NCBI GenBank assembly: GCA_902496335.1
Contig: CABVAO010000080.1
Location: 1 to 5,102, forward strand
DNA from: an uncultured Collinsella sp.
GTDB taxonomy: Bacteria > Actinomycetota > Coriobacteriia > Coriobacteriales > Coriobacteriaceae
DNA length: 5,102 nt
Direction: 5' to 3'
The notes under the pieces were generated by a model, which was not told the origin of the DNA, made no database searches, and worked only from the letters and a program-made list of their open reading frames with translations. Shown piece after piece: positions 4,280 to 5,102 of this stretch (position 1 is the stretch's first letter; the number at the start of each line of letters is the position of its first letter). A program made the translations under genes and the position numbers.

Positions 4280-5102
4280 GAGCCTCCCCTCCCTTGCAGA
4301 AAAACGGAATGATCAGATCGTCAAAATCCTGAATCTCCTCGTGGCCAAAGCCTTCAAAGAACTCATGACGCTTTTCGCAGGTCAGGTTGTTATAGACCGC
4401 AAACTGCGTCGCTGGCGGGCAGACGATATCGGCTGTGCCGGTGCCAAACAGCACGGGGCATTTGACCATAGGGGCAAAGTTCTTGGAATCGAAGTACGCC
4501 AGCTTGGCATAGGCTTCGTCAATACGAGTCGAGTCCTCGTCAAACCAGCGAGACCAATAGCGCAGGCCCTCGTAGGCAATGTCGTCGGCATCCAAATCCC
4601 AGACCAGGCGGAAATCTGACAGGAAGGGATAGAGGATGGCGGCGCGATTGATAAGCTCGCTGTTAAGCGCACAGGTAGCAATGCCCAGACCGCCGCCCTG
4701 CGACGCGCCGTTCACAAATACGCGGGAAAGATCGATGCCCTCGAGCTCGCGAACGATGCGGCACAGGATGCGAATATCTTGGTGCAAGCGGACATAGTAG
4801 AGGTTGGCCGGGTCGCCGTCGATACCGGCGACGATATGCCCAGCAACCGTTGTGCCTTCAAATCCACCAATATCCTCGGAGGGGCCACCCTGGCCAGGAC
4901 AATCGAGAGCGATGAGTGCCATGCCCATGCCCGCAAACGACGCCTGCTCAAACCAGCTGCGGCTTGCACCCGGATACCCATGGAACTGAAGTACCAATGG
5001 CACGGGCTCGTCCGAGACGGGTTTAAGGTACTTGGCATGCAGGCGAGCGCCACACATGCCGGTATACCAGAGGTCGAAAAGTTGGCAGGTCGCGGCATCG
5101 GT
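4272..5102 (-). CDS. Acetyl-xylan-esterase / cephalosporin-C-deacetylase type (CE7-like) esterase, 5' end outside window
   Basis: The reading frame is open to the right edge, so the visible 276 residues lack the true start; CE7 enzymes are about 320 residues, so roughly 40-50 are missing. Family marks are clear (numbered from the Met at 5057, which is residue 16 of the visible part): the strand ARLHAKYLKP (4-13), oxyanion motif HGYPG (26-30), DCPGQGG (52-58), nucleophile elbow GASQGG with Ser119 (codon 4701-4703), acid Asp210 in GTGTADIVCPP, and His239 in GFGHE. A helical insertion between Ser119 and Asp210 would form the cap. CE7 enzymes remove acetyl groups from small sugars, xylooligosaccharides and cephalosporins in the cytoplasm. 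In a sialic acid cluster the likely job is de-O-acetylation of acetylated sialic acid or related glycans before the lyase, analogous to the unrelated NanS. I recall a similar acetyl xylan esterase gene beside nanA in Streptococcus pneumoniae. The substrate is inferred. The stop overlaps the next gene by 8 nt. Confidence 0.88.
   Translation of the reverse strand, partial: TDAATCQLFDLWYTGMCGARLHAKYLKPVSDEPVPLVLQFHGYPGASRSWFEQASFAGMGMALIALDCPGQGGPSEDIGGFEGTTVAGHIVAGIDGDPANLYYVRLHQDIRILCRIVRELEGIDLSRVFVNGASQGGGLGIATCALNSELINRAAILYPFLSDFRLVWDLDADDIAYEGLRYWSRWFDEDSTRIDEAYAKLAYFDSKNFAPMVKCPVLFGTGTADIVCPPATQFAVYNNLTCEKRHEFFEGFGHEEIQDFDDLIIPFFCKGGEAHV
4288..4294 (-). promoter_or_regulatory. Ribosome binding site of the second hydrolase, inside the first gene
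   Basis: AGGGAGG on the minus strand lies eight bases before the ATG at 4279, within the last codons of the active esterase gene. The ATG and the upstream TAA share the 8-base stretch ATGTCTAA, so ribosomes ending the first gene can restart on the second. Confidence 0.7.

Noticed and set aside
4272..5057. Start of the first esterase at the ATG at 5057
   Set aside because: The frame stays open to the window edge, and the residues before that Met (FDLWYTG) continue a typical CE7 strand, so the Met is internal and the gene is cut by the window.

Overview
The window is GC-rich, and every gene I can support lies on the minus strand. The start of the RapZ-type ATPase (arginine in place of the Walker A lysine, with a GYFCIDNLPP-like segment), the codon use and the gene content suggest a gut actinobacterium of the class Coriobacteriia, probably Collinsella or a relative. 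This is inference from remembered sequence style; no search was run.

In the direction of transcription (high to low coordinates) the layout is as follows. (1) 5102-4272 is the C-terminal ~276 residues of an acetyl-xylan-esterase/cephalosporin-C-deacetylase type (CE7-like) alpha/beta hydrolase with an intact Ser-Asp-His triad; its 5' end is outside the window. (2) 4279-3428 overlaps it by 8 nt. It is a second protein of the same fold, but the nucleophile serine is glycine, the oxyanion and RGQG-like motifs are lost, and about 40 residues are missing before the acid residue. (3) 3359-2439 is a DapA/NanA-superfamily lyase that starts at GTG. (4) 2265-1300 is a ROK kinase with the residues expected of N-acetylmannosamine kinase. 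(5) 1229-543 is N-acetylmannosamine-6-phosphate 2-epimerase. (6) From 441 to the left edge runs the N-terminal half of RapZ, separated from the rest by a terminator-like hairpin.

Genes 3-5 form a sialic acid catabolic route: Neu5Ac to ManNAc plus pyruvate, ManNAc to ManNAc-6-P, and ManNAc-6-P to GlcNAc-6-P. The upstream esterase plausibly removes O-acetyl groups from sialic acid or host glycans so that the lyase can act. No transporter, sialidase, regulator, nagA or nagB lies in the window, and the operon promoter must be upstream of 5102.

The most unusual items are the predicted catalytically dead esterase paralog translationally coupled to its active sister, the strong stem-loops in the gaps between the nan genes (none with a good U-tract), and a lyase whose sugar-contact positions only partly match classical NanA. 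The long plus-strand reading frames are antisense shadows of these genes. I see no tRNA, rRNA, CRISPR array or mobile element.
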